The notes beneath the pieces were generated by a model. The model did no database searches and was not told the origin of the DNA. It saw nothing but the letters and a program-made list of their open reading frames with translations. Shown in pieces: positions 1 to 5,449 of a stretch of 5,449 bases of DNA. Where the stretch lies: NCBI GenBank assembly GCA_030616935.1, contig JAUWWJ010000139.1, forward strand, positions 1 to 5,449, in the 5' to 3' direction. Position numbers and translations under genes: made by a program. Within the stretch, counting starts at the first letter, position 1. Every line of letters starts with the position of its first letter. The DNA is from Planctomycetaceae bacterium (GTDB taxonomy: Bacteria; Planctomycetota; Planctomycetia; Pirellulales; UBA1268).

Positions 1-1150
1 AAAAGCGTGCGAAATAATCGCGTCGAACAGAAGCGCAGACCTCTACAAGGGGAGGGAGTGACCAGCTGTGGAGCCGCTTTCCGGCAGCATCATCAAGCCG
101 TAGAGCTGTTTCAATGTTGGTTTCGAAACCTTCGTCAGATTCGCTTGATTCAATCCCAGTCAGCTCAAAGTAAACGATGACTTCACTGCCAGCGCAGAGT
201 TCGTCTTGAGGAAAATCTTCAACCATTCCCCAGCCAAGTACTTTCTGAGCAAGACATGGTCTGTGGATGGCCAGAGGTGTTTGTTGCGCTGGTGAAGCCT
301 CGGCATGGTCGTCCTCGAGCAAATCAATCTGCGAAACATTTAATGCCTTCGTTGATAGTGGTTGGTTCGATTGAGCTTCGGCATCCGGCTCTTGGAAGGA
401 CGACCGCATCGGAGAAGAGATGATGGCTACGCTGTCATACGTACTGTCTATTTCTTCTTCAATCGTGTCACTTATGGTCTCGGAAGGAGCGTACTGCATT
501 GTTTCTACCGGCTCCTGAAGAGCCGTCACGCTGGTACCTTCTTCATCGATCGCGGGAAGGTTTGAGATGCTATTCCTAGTATTCAGCACGATTTCCGTGG
601 TGTCTGGTTCTGTGGTGTCTAGATAGAGAGCCGGTGCTGTCTCTGTCGTTCGAAGGGCGTTGAGCGTGGCGGTAAACTCTTCGATGACAACTGGCCAATC
701 AGCTTGCGGGGTCATTTCAAGTGTTTCAATGAGCGCTGCTTTTGACGTAGTATCAAGACTGTTTGTCTCTGATAGTGTGCTGACAGCTGCTTCGATATCG
801 AGAGAGATGTCATGTGGCTCATCCATTCCGAACTCACCCTCGTCGATATACGTTGGGGAGTCAGGAGTTTCTGGTGCATACGAAGCAGTGGCGGCTTCGT
901 CAGAGGTCATCTTTGTCGATGGGGCAGATTCAACGTCACTGAGAACAGTGAGTTGGGATACTGCCGCGGCCTGCTCGATGCTGTCCCGAAGTGCTTCCCT
1001 CATCGAGATGGCAGAACTGCAGCCAGTTGTTATCCCGATACCGATGGCAAGCAGCGTTACGCGCAAACCGATTCCGTATAGGAAATCGCTACAAGAATCG
1101 ACTCGCGGGGAAGGGTGTTTAATGAGAATTTTTGTATATGGTCGGTGCAT
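1..1150 (-). CDS. Putative planctomycete lipoprotein with conserved C-terminal module, partial (3' end outside window)
   Basis: The minus strand is open for 383 codons from an ATG at 1150-1148 to the left edge, so the stop codon is not visible. A hydrophobic stretch at about residues 31-42 (VTLLAIGIGITT) ends in GC, then SS. This looks like a lipoprotein signal with Cys44 as the lipidated residue, although Thr at -3 is not ideal for a lipobox. Residues 50 to about 290 are rich in Glu, Asp, Ser, Thr and Pro and look disordered, like an extracytoplasmic linker. From about residue 299 a folded module begins: GWG at 306-308, GSEVIVYFEL at 321-330, and Cys372 before RRDYFARF at 376-383. I recall this pattern (a Y.E.. 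strand, then C...RRD(Y/F)F) from planctomycete proteins of unknown function. The start is uncertain. No Shine-Dalgarno precedes 1150. TTG at 1066 would give a short, standard-looking lipoprotein signal (MRVTLLAIG...), and the frame stays open upstream to an ATG at 1348. No function is assigned. Confidence 0.72.
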   Translation of the reverse strand, partial: MHRPYTKILIKHPSPRVDSCSDFLYGIGLRVTLLAIGIGITTGCSSAISMREALRDSIEQAAAVSQLTVLSDVESAPSTKMTSDEAATASYAPETPDSPTYIDEGEFGMDEPHDISLDIEAAVSTLSETNSLDTTSKAALIETLEMTPQADWPVVIEEFTATLNALRTTETAPALYLDTTEPDTTEIVLNTRNSISNLPAIDEEGTSVTALQEPVETMQYAPSETISDTIEEEIDSTYDSVAIISSPMRSSFQEPDAEAQSNQPLSTKALNVSQIDLLEDDHAEASPAQQTPLAIHRPCLAQKVLGWGMVEDFPQDELCAGSEVIVYFELTGIESSESDEGFETNIETALRLDDAAGKRLHSWSLPPLVEVCASVRRDYFARF

Positions 1151-1266
1151 GGAGTTTTTTGTACCGAGGAAAGCAACCGTCCTCCCAACGGCAACTCGCT
1201 GTTTTGTGGGGACAGCGGCAGCAGTTGGAAGGCATTTCAGGTGAGAAGGTAGATCTTTTTTCGGGC

Positions 1267-1327
1267 CTGGAGCAAGTCCAGCATTCTCAGGTAATGACGA
1301 CGCGGCAGACCGCTGGTAGACTCTGCC
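1267..1327 (+). repeat. Overlapping short inverted repeats upstream of pyrB
   Basis: Three pairings are visible: CTGGA (1267-1271) with TCCAG (1277-1281); CCAGC (1278-1282) with GCTGG (1312-1316); and GGCAGA (1304-1309) with TCTGCC (1322-1327). The first two share bases 1278-1281, and the last two interleave, so they could be alternative folds of a leader RNA. A T-rich run (CTTCTTTT, 1335-1342) begins eight bases after the last stem. The stems are only 5-6 bp and could easily be chance. Confidence 0.25.
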
Positions 1328-1363
1328 TGGCTGACTTCTTTTGCCCATCTTTAACTGTTGTGC

Positions 1364-1367
1364 AGGG
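1364..1367 (+). promoter_or_regulatory. Ribosome binding site of pyrB
   Basis: AGGG lies eight bases before the ATG at 1376. It favours this start over the in-frame TTG at 1358, which would add only six residues (MCRARF) that do not resemble an aspartate carbamoyltransferase N-terminus. Confidence 0.6.
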
Positions 1368-1375
1368 CCCGTTTC

Positions 1376-2401
1376 ATGTCGCAATCAAAATCGTCCACCG
1401 TCGCACCAGTGGTACTCCGGGGGGATCTCCCGCCGAGGGGTTGGACGCATCGCCATCTACTCGACTTAGAAGAACTTTCAGCTGAGGAAATCAGCCTGAT
1501 TCTTGATACTGCCGTCATGTGCAAGGAGGCCACACAAGGATGTCGCAAAAAAATCGATGTTCTTTCGGGTGCTTCTATTGTGAACCTGTTCTTTGAAAAC
1601 TCCATTCGAACAAAAACAAGTTTCTCTTTGGCTGCTCGCCGTCTGGGAGCAGACGTTATTGATTTTTCGGCTTCAACAAGCAGTTTGTCCAAGGGCGAAT
1701 CATTCATTGACACTGCCAAGAATCTTGAGGCAATGGGAGTCGATGCCGTAGTCGTCAGGCACGGAACACCTGGCACACCTCATCTCCTTGCTTCCCATCT
1801 CGATGTTGGTGTTATCAATGCCGGAGATGGACCGCATGCACACCCGACTCAGGGATTGTTGGACATCTTTTCAATTCGGGAACGTCTTGGTGATCTTAAA
1901 GGCCTTACTGTTGGTCTGGTTGGTGATATTGCGCACAGTCGAACGGCACGGTCGAATTTATGGGGCCTGACAAAACTTGGTGCGAAAGTGATTCTTTGTG
2001 GCCCACCCACTCTTGTCTCTGATGGTTGGCAAGAGTTTGGGGTAGAGGTGTCACATGACCTTGATGCTATTTTACCACGATGCGATGTCCTCAATCTTTT
2101 ACGGATACAGTTCGAGCGACAAAAAACACGACCATTTCCCTCAGTCCGAGAATACGCCCATTTGTACGCCATGAATCGGGACCGTCTTCGTCGTGCGAAG
2201 GATGATTTGGTTATTCTGGCTCCTGGTCCCATTAATCGTGGTGTTGAGGTGACTGCGGATGTAGCAGATTGCCCTCAGTCGCTTATTTTGGATCAGGTTA
2301 CAAATGGGCTCGCCGTACGAATGGCAGTACTTTGGCTCATCTGTGGAGTGCAGAGAAATGGCCTCACAATAGATTCTTCAGAACACAAGGGGCAAAAGTA
2401 A
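1376..2401 (+). CDS. pyrB: Aspartate carbamoyltransferase catalytic subunit (PyrB)
   Basis: PyrB condenses carbamoyl phosphate with L-aspartate to N-carbamoyl-L-aspartate in the cytoplasm, step 2 of pyrimidine synthesis. The 341-residue product is a little longer than the usual ~305-310 because of about 25 extra N-terminal residues and a short C-terminal tail. The carbamoyl-phosphate domain carries [12 protein letters not shown] (72-83), the SLSKGES loop (103-109), which in E. coli reaches the neighbouring active site, RH (128-129), and NAGDG..AHPTQ (148-159). The aspartate domain carries VGDIAHSR (182-189), LLRIQ.ER (241-248) and APGPINRG (282-289). Two positions depart from the textbook motifs: Ile77 stands where the STRT motif has Thr, and Ala282 where HPLP/HPGP has His. 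Ser76, Arg78, Thr79, Lys106 and the HPTQ motif remain, so the enzyme is probably active. No pyrI regulatory-subunit gene is present. The TAA stop overlaps the pyrC ATG by one base. Confidence 0.96.
   Translation: MSQSKSSTVAPVVLRGDLPPRGWTHRHLLDLEELSAEEISLILDTAVMCKEATQGCRKKIDVLSGASIVNLFFENSIRTKTSFSLAARRLGADVIDFSASTSSLSKGESFIDTAKNLEAMGVDAVVVRHGTPGTPHLLASHLDVGVINAGDGPHAHPTQGLLDIFSIRERLGDLKGLTVGLVGDIAHSRTARSNLWGLTKLGAKVILCGPPTLVSDGWQEFGVEVSHDLDAILPRCDVLNLLRIQFERQKTRPFPSVREYAHLYAMNRDRLRRAKDDLVILAPGPINRGVEVTADVADCPQSLILDQVTNGLAVRMAVLWLICGVQRNGLTIDSSEHKGQK
2387..2392 (+). promoter_or_regulatory. Ribosome binding site of pyrC inside the 3' end of pyrB
   Basis: AAGGGG ends eight bases before the ATG at 2401 and lies in the last codons of pyrB. 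It fixes the pyrC start at 2401 rather than the second ATG at 2410 or a longer in-frame reading from 2269, which would run deep into pyrB. Confidence 0.75.
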
Positions 2402-3693
2402 TGGCATCCATGGTAATTCGTGGTGGACGAGTAGTTGATCCAGATCAGGGGATTGACCGAGTAGACGATCTGCTAATTCGTGATGGCTTGATAATGTCTA
2501 TTGGTCACGATGGTAGTCAGCCGCTTGGGAAAGTTGATGAGACGATTGATGCCCATGGTTTCATTGTTACGCCGGGACTGGTCGACATGCACGTGCATCT
2601 TCGTGAACCAGGTCGTGAAGAGGATGAAACTATTGAGACTGGGACCAAAGCAGCCTTGGCGGGTGGCTTCACGAGTGTTGCCTGTATCCCCAACACCGAG
2701 CCGGCAATTGATACTCAGGCCAACGTAGAGTTTATTCGTCAAAAAGCGGCACGAGCAGATACCTGCAATGTGTTTGTTGTTGCATGTGTAAGCCATGAGC
2801 GAGAAGGGAAGGAACTTGCCGAAATCGGTCAATTGGTTGAAGCTGGGGCTGTTGCTTTCAGTGACGACGGATCACCTGTTTACGATGCCGAGTTGATGCG
2901 TCGGGCTTTCGAGTATTGTCGAATGTTCGATAAACCAATTCTGGCCCATGAAGAAGTCCTAGAGCTTTCTCATGGTGGCGTAATGAATGAAGGCCTTGTC
3001 TCCATGTCGCTTGGCCTGAAGGGTATGCCGGCAGCAGCAGAAGAAGTCATGATCGGGCGAGATATTGCACTCGCAGATGTGACTGGCGGTCGCCTTCATG
3101 TAATGCATGTTTCAACGGCTCAGGGCGTCAGTCTCATCCGTGAGGCAAAAGCACGTGGCGTTCGGGTCACTGCGGAGGCCTGCCCACACCATTTTACGCT
3201 GACGGATGAATCTCTTCGAGGGTTCGATTCAAACTTTAAAATGAGCCCACCGCTACGAACAGCAAAAGATGTCGAAGGTATTCTTGCAGGGCTTGCTGAT
3301 GGCGCAATTGACTGTATTGCAACGGATCACGCTCCACACGCACCAGAAAAAAAGCTACTCGAATTAGACAGAGCGCCCTTTGGCATTCTTGGGCTGGAAA
3401 CTGCGGTAGGCCTCTCTGTGACGCGCCTGATTGAGTCTGGTTGTATTGATTGGTCACGATTTGTCGAAGCCATTAGTCTACTCCCGTCGAGAATCCTTGG
3501 TATTAATCGAGGTACTCTCAGGCCAGGTGCGATTGCTGATGTGACGATTATCGATCCATCTCGTGAGTGGCAAGTAGATGTCAATTCTTTTTCATCGAAA
3601 AGCGTGAATTCACCATTTCATGGATGGACGCTACGCGGACGAGCTGTTGCGACAATTGTTCACGGGAAAGTGAAATATCGCCTCTCCAGCTAG
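2401..3693 (+). CDS. pyrC: Dihydroorotase, class I (PyrC)
   Basis: PyrC reversibly cyclises N-carbamoyl-L-aspartate to L-dihydroorotate, step 3 of pyrimidine synthesis, in the cytoplasm. The 430-residue length fits class I (about 425-430) rather than the ~345-residue E. coli type. The fold is a metal-dependent TIM-barrel amidohydrolase flanked by a small beta domain built from both ends (residues ~4-55 and from ~375). Metal-site motifs are complete: DMHVHLREPG (62-71, His64 and His66), FSDDG (153-157; class I enzymes use an Asp here where the short class uses a carboxylated Lys), His183 in LAHEE, His236 in HVST, and Asp309 in ATDHAPH. Substrate-binding Arg68, Asn98 (PNTEP) and PPLR (283-286) are present; Ser282 precedes PPLR where Asn is more usual. 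Translation is probably coupled to pyrB through TAATG, and the NYN gene follows after 10 bases. Confidence 0.96.
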   Translation: MASMVIRGGRVVDPDQGIDRVDDLLIRDGLIMSIGHDGSQPLGKVDETIDAHGFIVTPGLVDMHVHLREPGREEDETIETGTKAALAGGFTSVACIPNTEPAIDTQANVEFIRQKAARADTCNVFVVACVSHEREGKELAEIGQLVEAGAVAFSDDGSPVYDAELMRRAFEYCRMFDKPILAHEEVLELSHGGVMNEGLVSMSLGLKGMPAAAEEVMIGRDIALADVTGGRLHVMHVSTAQGVSLIREAKARGVRVTAEACPHHFTLTDESLRGFDSNFKMSPPLRTAKDVEGILAGLADGAIDCIATDHAPHAPEKKLLELDRAPFGILGLETAVGLSVTRLIESGCIDWSRFVEAISLLPSRILGINRGTLRPGAIADVTIIDPSREWQVDVNSFSSKSVNSPFHGWTLRGRAVATIVHGKVKYRLSS

Positions 3694-3703
3694 TTGTAGA
3701 GCA

Positions 3704-4180
3704 ATGATCATAATTGACGGGTACAACCTATTACATGCCTCAGGTGTGTTTGGTGAAGCGCGAGGGCCACTCGGATTCGAGCAGTCTCGTCGAGCTCTTC
3801 TTGACCACCTTTTGGAGTTACTTGGGGCTGAGGCGGAGCAGACAATTGTCGTTTTCGATGCGGCCCATGCCCCTGATGGTCTTCCCGCAAGATATCTTCA
3901 CGGATCTATCCGGGTATGGTTTGCTCGGGAATATCCAGATGCAGATTCGCTCATCGAGGAAATGGTCGAAGAGGAATCACCATCGGGCCTGGTTGTCGTG
4001 TCGAGTGATCGGCGAGTGCAGGCAGCAGCACGCCGTCGGCGTGCGATTGCTGTCGATAGCCATGAATGGCTCACAGGGAAGCGTCGTATGATGAACGAAC
4101 GCTTTCGACAGAAAGAAACCAAGCCAACGGAGCCAGGGCCAGGAGACGTTGAAGCATGGAAGCGATATTTTGGTCTTTAG
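3704..4180 (+). CDS. NYN-domain protein, YacP/Rae1-like putative ribonuclease
   Basis: This 158-residue protein has the NYN (PIN-like) nuclease pattern. It starts with IIIDGYNLLH (2-11, Asp5), followed by VVFDAAH (49-55, Asp52), YPDADSLIEE (77-86, Asp79 and Asp81) and VVSSDRRV (98-105, Asp102). These acidic residues sit where the family coordinates metal for RNA cleavage. YacP-family members include B. subtilis Rae1, which cuts mRNA on the ribosome; that this protein does so is inference. An Arg-rich stretch (110-113) and a basic C-terminal half could help bind RNA. The end (WKRYFGL) resembles a C-terminal signature I recall from planctomycete homologues. There is no signal peptide or membrane segment. 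It starts 10 bases after the pyrC stop with only a weak ribosome-binding site, so it is probably cotranscribed with pyrBC and may depend on coupling. Confidence 0.85.
   Translation: MIIIDGYNLLHASGVFGEARGPLGFEQSRRALLDHLLELLGAEAEQTIVVFDAAHAPDGLPARYLHGSIRVWFAREYPDADSLIEEMVEEESPSGLVVVSSDRRVQAAARRRRAIAVDSHEWLTGKRRMMNERFRQKETKPTEPGPGDVEAWKRYFGL
4028..4071 (+). repeat. Two consecutive inverted repeats inside the NYN gene
   Basis: GCACGCC (4028-4034) pairs with GGCGTGC (4038-4044) around a three-base loop. Fourteen bases later AGCCAT (4058-4063) pairs with ATGGCT (4066-4071) around two bases, too tight to fold without opening the inner pair. The first repeat encodes a run of four Arg codons, which may explain it. 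No T tract follows either one, so they are not intrinsic terminators. Confidence 0.35.
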
Positions 4181-4193
4181 CTAGATAATCTGT

Positions 4194-4205
4194 AGTCAGT
4201 CAGTC
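4194..4205. repeat. AGTC tetranucleotide repeat at the activator stop codon
   Basis: Three tandem AGTC units span the boundary between the convergent genes. On the minus strand they supply the last codons and the TGA stop of the sigma-54 activator (AAG ACT GAC TGA). The run is short and may be chance. Confidence 0.4.
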
Positions 4206-5449
4206 TTACCCCACCGAGCAAATTTACGATCAAGGGTAGATCGTTCAATGCCCAATAGTTTCGCTGCTTTTGTTTTGTTGCCACCGGTACACTCTAGCGT
4301 TGCCAGTATGTGACGTTTTTCGATAGTGGCTAACGTTTCTGGTGTAAACTTGTTGTCAACGGATTCGATTCGACCGGTATCTCCCGGGGAGGCAAGAGTG
4401 CTCAGGGCAAGGTCGGGAACATCAATAATGCTGCTCGAACTCAGGACGACGGCACGTTCGATGCAGTTTCGTAATTCACGAATGTTTCCGGGCCAATGGT
4501 ATTCTTGCATTGCACCAATGGCTGCAGAACTGAAGCCCTCAATTTTTCGGCCGGTCTCTCGACTGAATACGTCTACAAAGTGATTTGCAAGTAACTCGAT
4601 GTCTTCTTGTCTTTTTCTCAGTGGAGGCACTGCAATTTCAACCACACGGAGTCGGAAGTACAGGTCTCGTCGGAATCCACCACTCGCAACAGCATCTTCG
4701 AGGTGACGATTTGTAGCTGCTACGACTCGTACATCAACCTTGAGTCGGGTGCTGCCTCCCACTCGTTCGAATGCATGGCCCTCAAGCACTCGCAAAAATT
4801 TTGCCTGGATGGTGGGGCTCATCTCACCGATCTCATCGAGGAAGAGTGTTCCGTTATCAGCCAGTTCGAATTTCCCAGCCTTTTTATCAGTCGCGCCAGT
4901 GAAGGCACCTTTCTCGTGACCAAACAGTTCGCTCTCCAGGAGCGTCTCTGACAGAGCAGCGCAATTCAGGCAAACAAAAGGGCCGCTCTTGCGATCACTT
5001 GCATCGTGAATGGCTTGTGCGACTAATTCTTTACCAGCACCACTTTCGCCTCGAACAAGGACCGTGGTTTTTGTACTCGCAAGCCGCTCAACCTGTGTTG
5101 TGATTGTTGCAAGGGCAGGGCTGTCACCAACCATGCGTGTTTTCTCACCGAGCCGCTCTTTGAGCAGTTTGTTTTCACTCGCTGCCGTCGCAAGTCGGGT
5201 CGAAAGCGTTTCTCGGGCTTCAAGATTTGTGTAAACCTGGCCTATGGCGTCGCAGACAGCAATTACAAACTCAAGATCATCAGGAGATTTTTCATCACTA
5301 CTCGGCTCACTACTGAGGTAGATTGCCCCGACAGGTTTTCCATGCACGCGTATGGGGGCGGCTATGGTTATTGCTGGTGGTTGTGCACCAACCGTCTCTG
5401 GCCCTGCTAATATTGCTTCATCTGTTGCAAGGGCTGCTTCAACCAGGTT
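4196..5449 (-). CDS. Sigma-54-dependent transcriptional activator, GAF/AAA+/Fis-HTH, partial (5' end outside window)
   Basis: This bacterial enhancer-binding protein uses ATP hydrolysis to open sigma-54 RNA polymerase promoters. In total 417 codons are visible and the frame is open at the right edge. A GTG at 5347 could be read as a start, but the 34 residues before it continue a GAF domain (AAPIRVHGKPVGAIYLSS, about 30-47), so the true start lies outside. In visible numbering: end of GAF to ~72; a probable coiled-coil linker ~75-103; an AAA+ domain from ~106 with Walker A GESGAGKE (134-141), GAFTGA (181-186), Walker B GTLFLDEIGEM (200-210), sensor I AATNR (~244-248), FRRDLYFRL (259-267) and WPGNIRELRN (319-328); then a Fis-type helix-turn-helix 373-417 (GGNKTKAAKLLG..RSTLDRK). 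All motifs for sigma-54 contact and ATPase activity are intact. The GAF ligand is unknown. The missing N-terminus is often an FHA domain in planctomycete relatives. It is convergent with the NYN gene, and no target promoter is visible. Confidence 0.95.
   Translation of the reverse strand, partial: NLVEAALATDEAILAGPETVGAQPPAITIAAPIRVHGKPVGAIYLSSEPSSDEKSPDDLEFVIAVCDAIGQVYTNLEARETLSTRLATAASENKLLKERLGEKTRMVGDSPALATITTQVERLASTKTTVLVRGESGAGKELVAQAIHDASDRKSGPFVCLNCAALSETLLESELFGHEKGAFTGATDKKAGKFELADNGTLFLDEIGEMSPTIQAKFLRVLEGHAFERVGGSTRLKVDVRVVAATNRHLEDAVASGGFRRDLYFRLRVVEIAVPPLRKRQEDIELLANHFVDVFSRETGRKIEGFSSAAIGAMQEYHWPGNIRELRNCIERAVVLSSSSIIDVPDLALSTLASPGDTGRIESVDNKFTPETLATIEKRHILATLECTGGNKTKAAKLLGIERSTLDRKFARWGKTD

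Larger units (their letters stand above)
1151..1375. promoter_or_regulatory. Divergent intergenic region and probable pyrB leader
   Basis: This 225-base stretch lies between the ATG at 1150 (minus strand) and the pyrB ATG at 1376. It should contain the pyr operon promoter, but no convincing -35/-10 pair stands out; a TTGGAA at 1225 with a distant TAGATC at 1250 has too wide a spacer to trust. The right half holds several short inverted repeats, listed separately. The minus frame of the lipoprotein gene is also open across almost all of this stretch, so part of it could be coding. The regulatory role is inferred from position only. Confidence 0.4.

Noticed and set aside
660..1244. Plus-strand open frame of 194 codons, with smaller plus-strand frames at 362-565 and 812-1081
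   Set aside because: They lie opposite the 383-codon minus-strand lipoprotein frame. Their Ser/Val-rich translations look like antisense of an acidic, Thr/Ser-rich protein, and no domain or ribosome-binding site supports them.
1132..1485. Plus-strand open frame of 117 codons overlapping the pyrB start
   Set aside because: It overlaps pyrB by more than 100 bases in another frame and has no recognisable domain; it does not end before pyrB, so it is not a leader peptide.
1351..1776. Minus-strand open frame opposite pyrB, and similar antisense frames opposite pyrB and pyrC
   Set aside because: They are shadows of confidently identified genes on the other strand, with no domains of their own.
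2269..2400. Longer in-frame N-terminus for PyrC starting inside pyrB
   Set aside because: The added residues are the shifted reading of the pyrB 3' end. The ATG at 2401 has a good ribosome-binding site and gives the normal class I length.
4450..4465. Sigma-54 promoter-like string CGGCACG-N4-ATGCA on the plus strand
   Set aside because: It is antisense to the conserved IERAVV codons of the activator gene, which explains the match, and no gene lies suitably downstream.
5347..5347. GTG as the start of the sigma-54 activator
   Set aside because: The frame is open for 34 more codons to the window edge, and those residues continue the GAF domain.

Overview
The window looks like chromosomal DNA from a planctomycete (phylum Planctomycetota, probably the Pirellulales side). 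This is inferred from three things: the style of the pyrB, pyrC and NYN proteins; a lipoprotein ending in a module I associate with planctomycetes; and a GAF/sigma-54 activator. The species cannot be named from the sequence. No rRNA, tRNA, mobile element, CRISPR array or phage gene was seen.

Layout. Bases 1-1150 (minus strand) hold the first 383 codons of a putative lipoprotein whose 3' end lies outside the window. Bases 1151-1375 separate it from a plus-strand cluster: pyrB (aspartate carbamoyltransferase, 1376-2401), pyrC (class I dihydroorotase, 2401-3693) and a small NYN-domain putative ribonuclease (3704-4180). pyrB and pyrC overlap by one base (TAATG), and the NYN gene starts 10 bases after pyrC, so the three very probably share a transcript. 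After a 15-base gap, bases 4196-5449 (minus strand) hold a convergent sigma-54-dependent activator (partial GAF, AAA+, Fis-type HTH). Its N-terminus lies beyond the right edge.

How the genes work together. PyrB makes N-carbamoyl-aspartate and PyrC cyclises it to dihydroorotate, which are steps 2 and 3 of de novo UMP synthesis. The tight coupling would suit the PyrB-PyrC complexes known for class I dihydroorotases. The NYN protein is an operon passenger that may act in RNA turnover. Nothing in the sequence ties the activator or the lipoprotein to pyrimidine metabolism.

No clearly new multi-gene system was found. The points most worth checking are two substitutions in otherwise conserved PyrB substrate-site motifs, the NYN nuclease fused to the pyr operon, the planctomycete lipoprotein with its uncertain start, and possible competing RNA structures upstream of pyrB.
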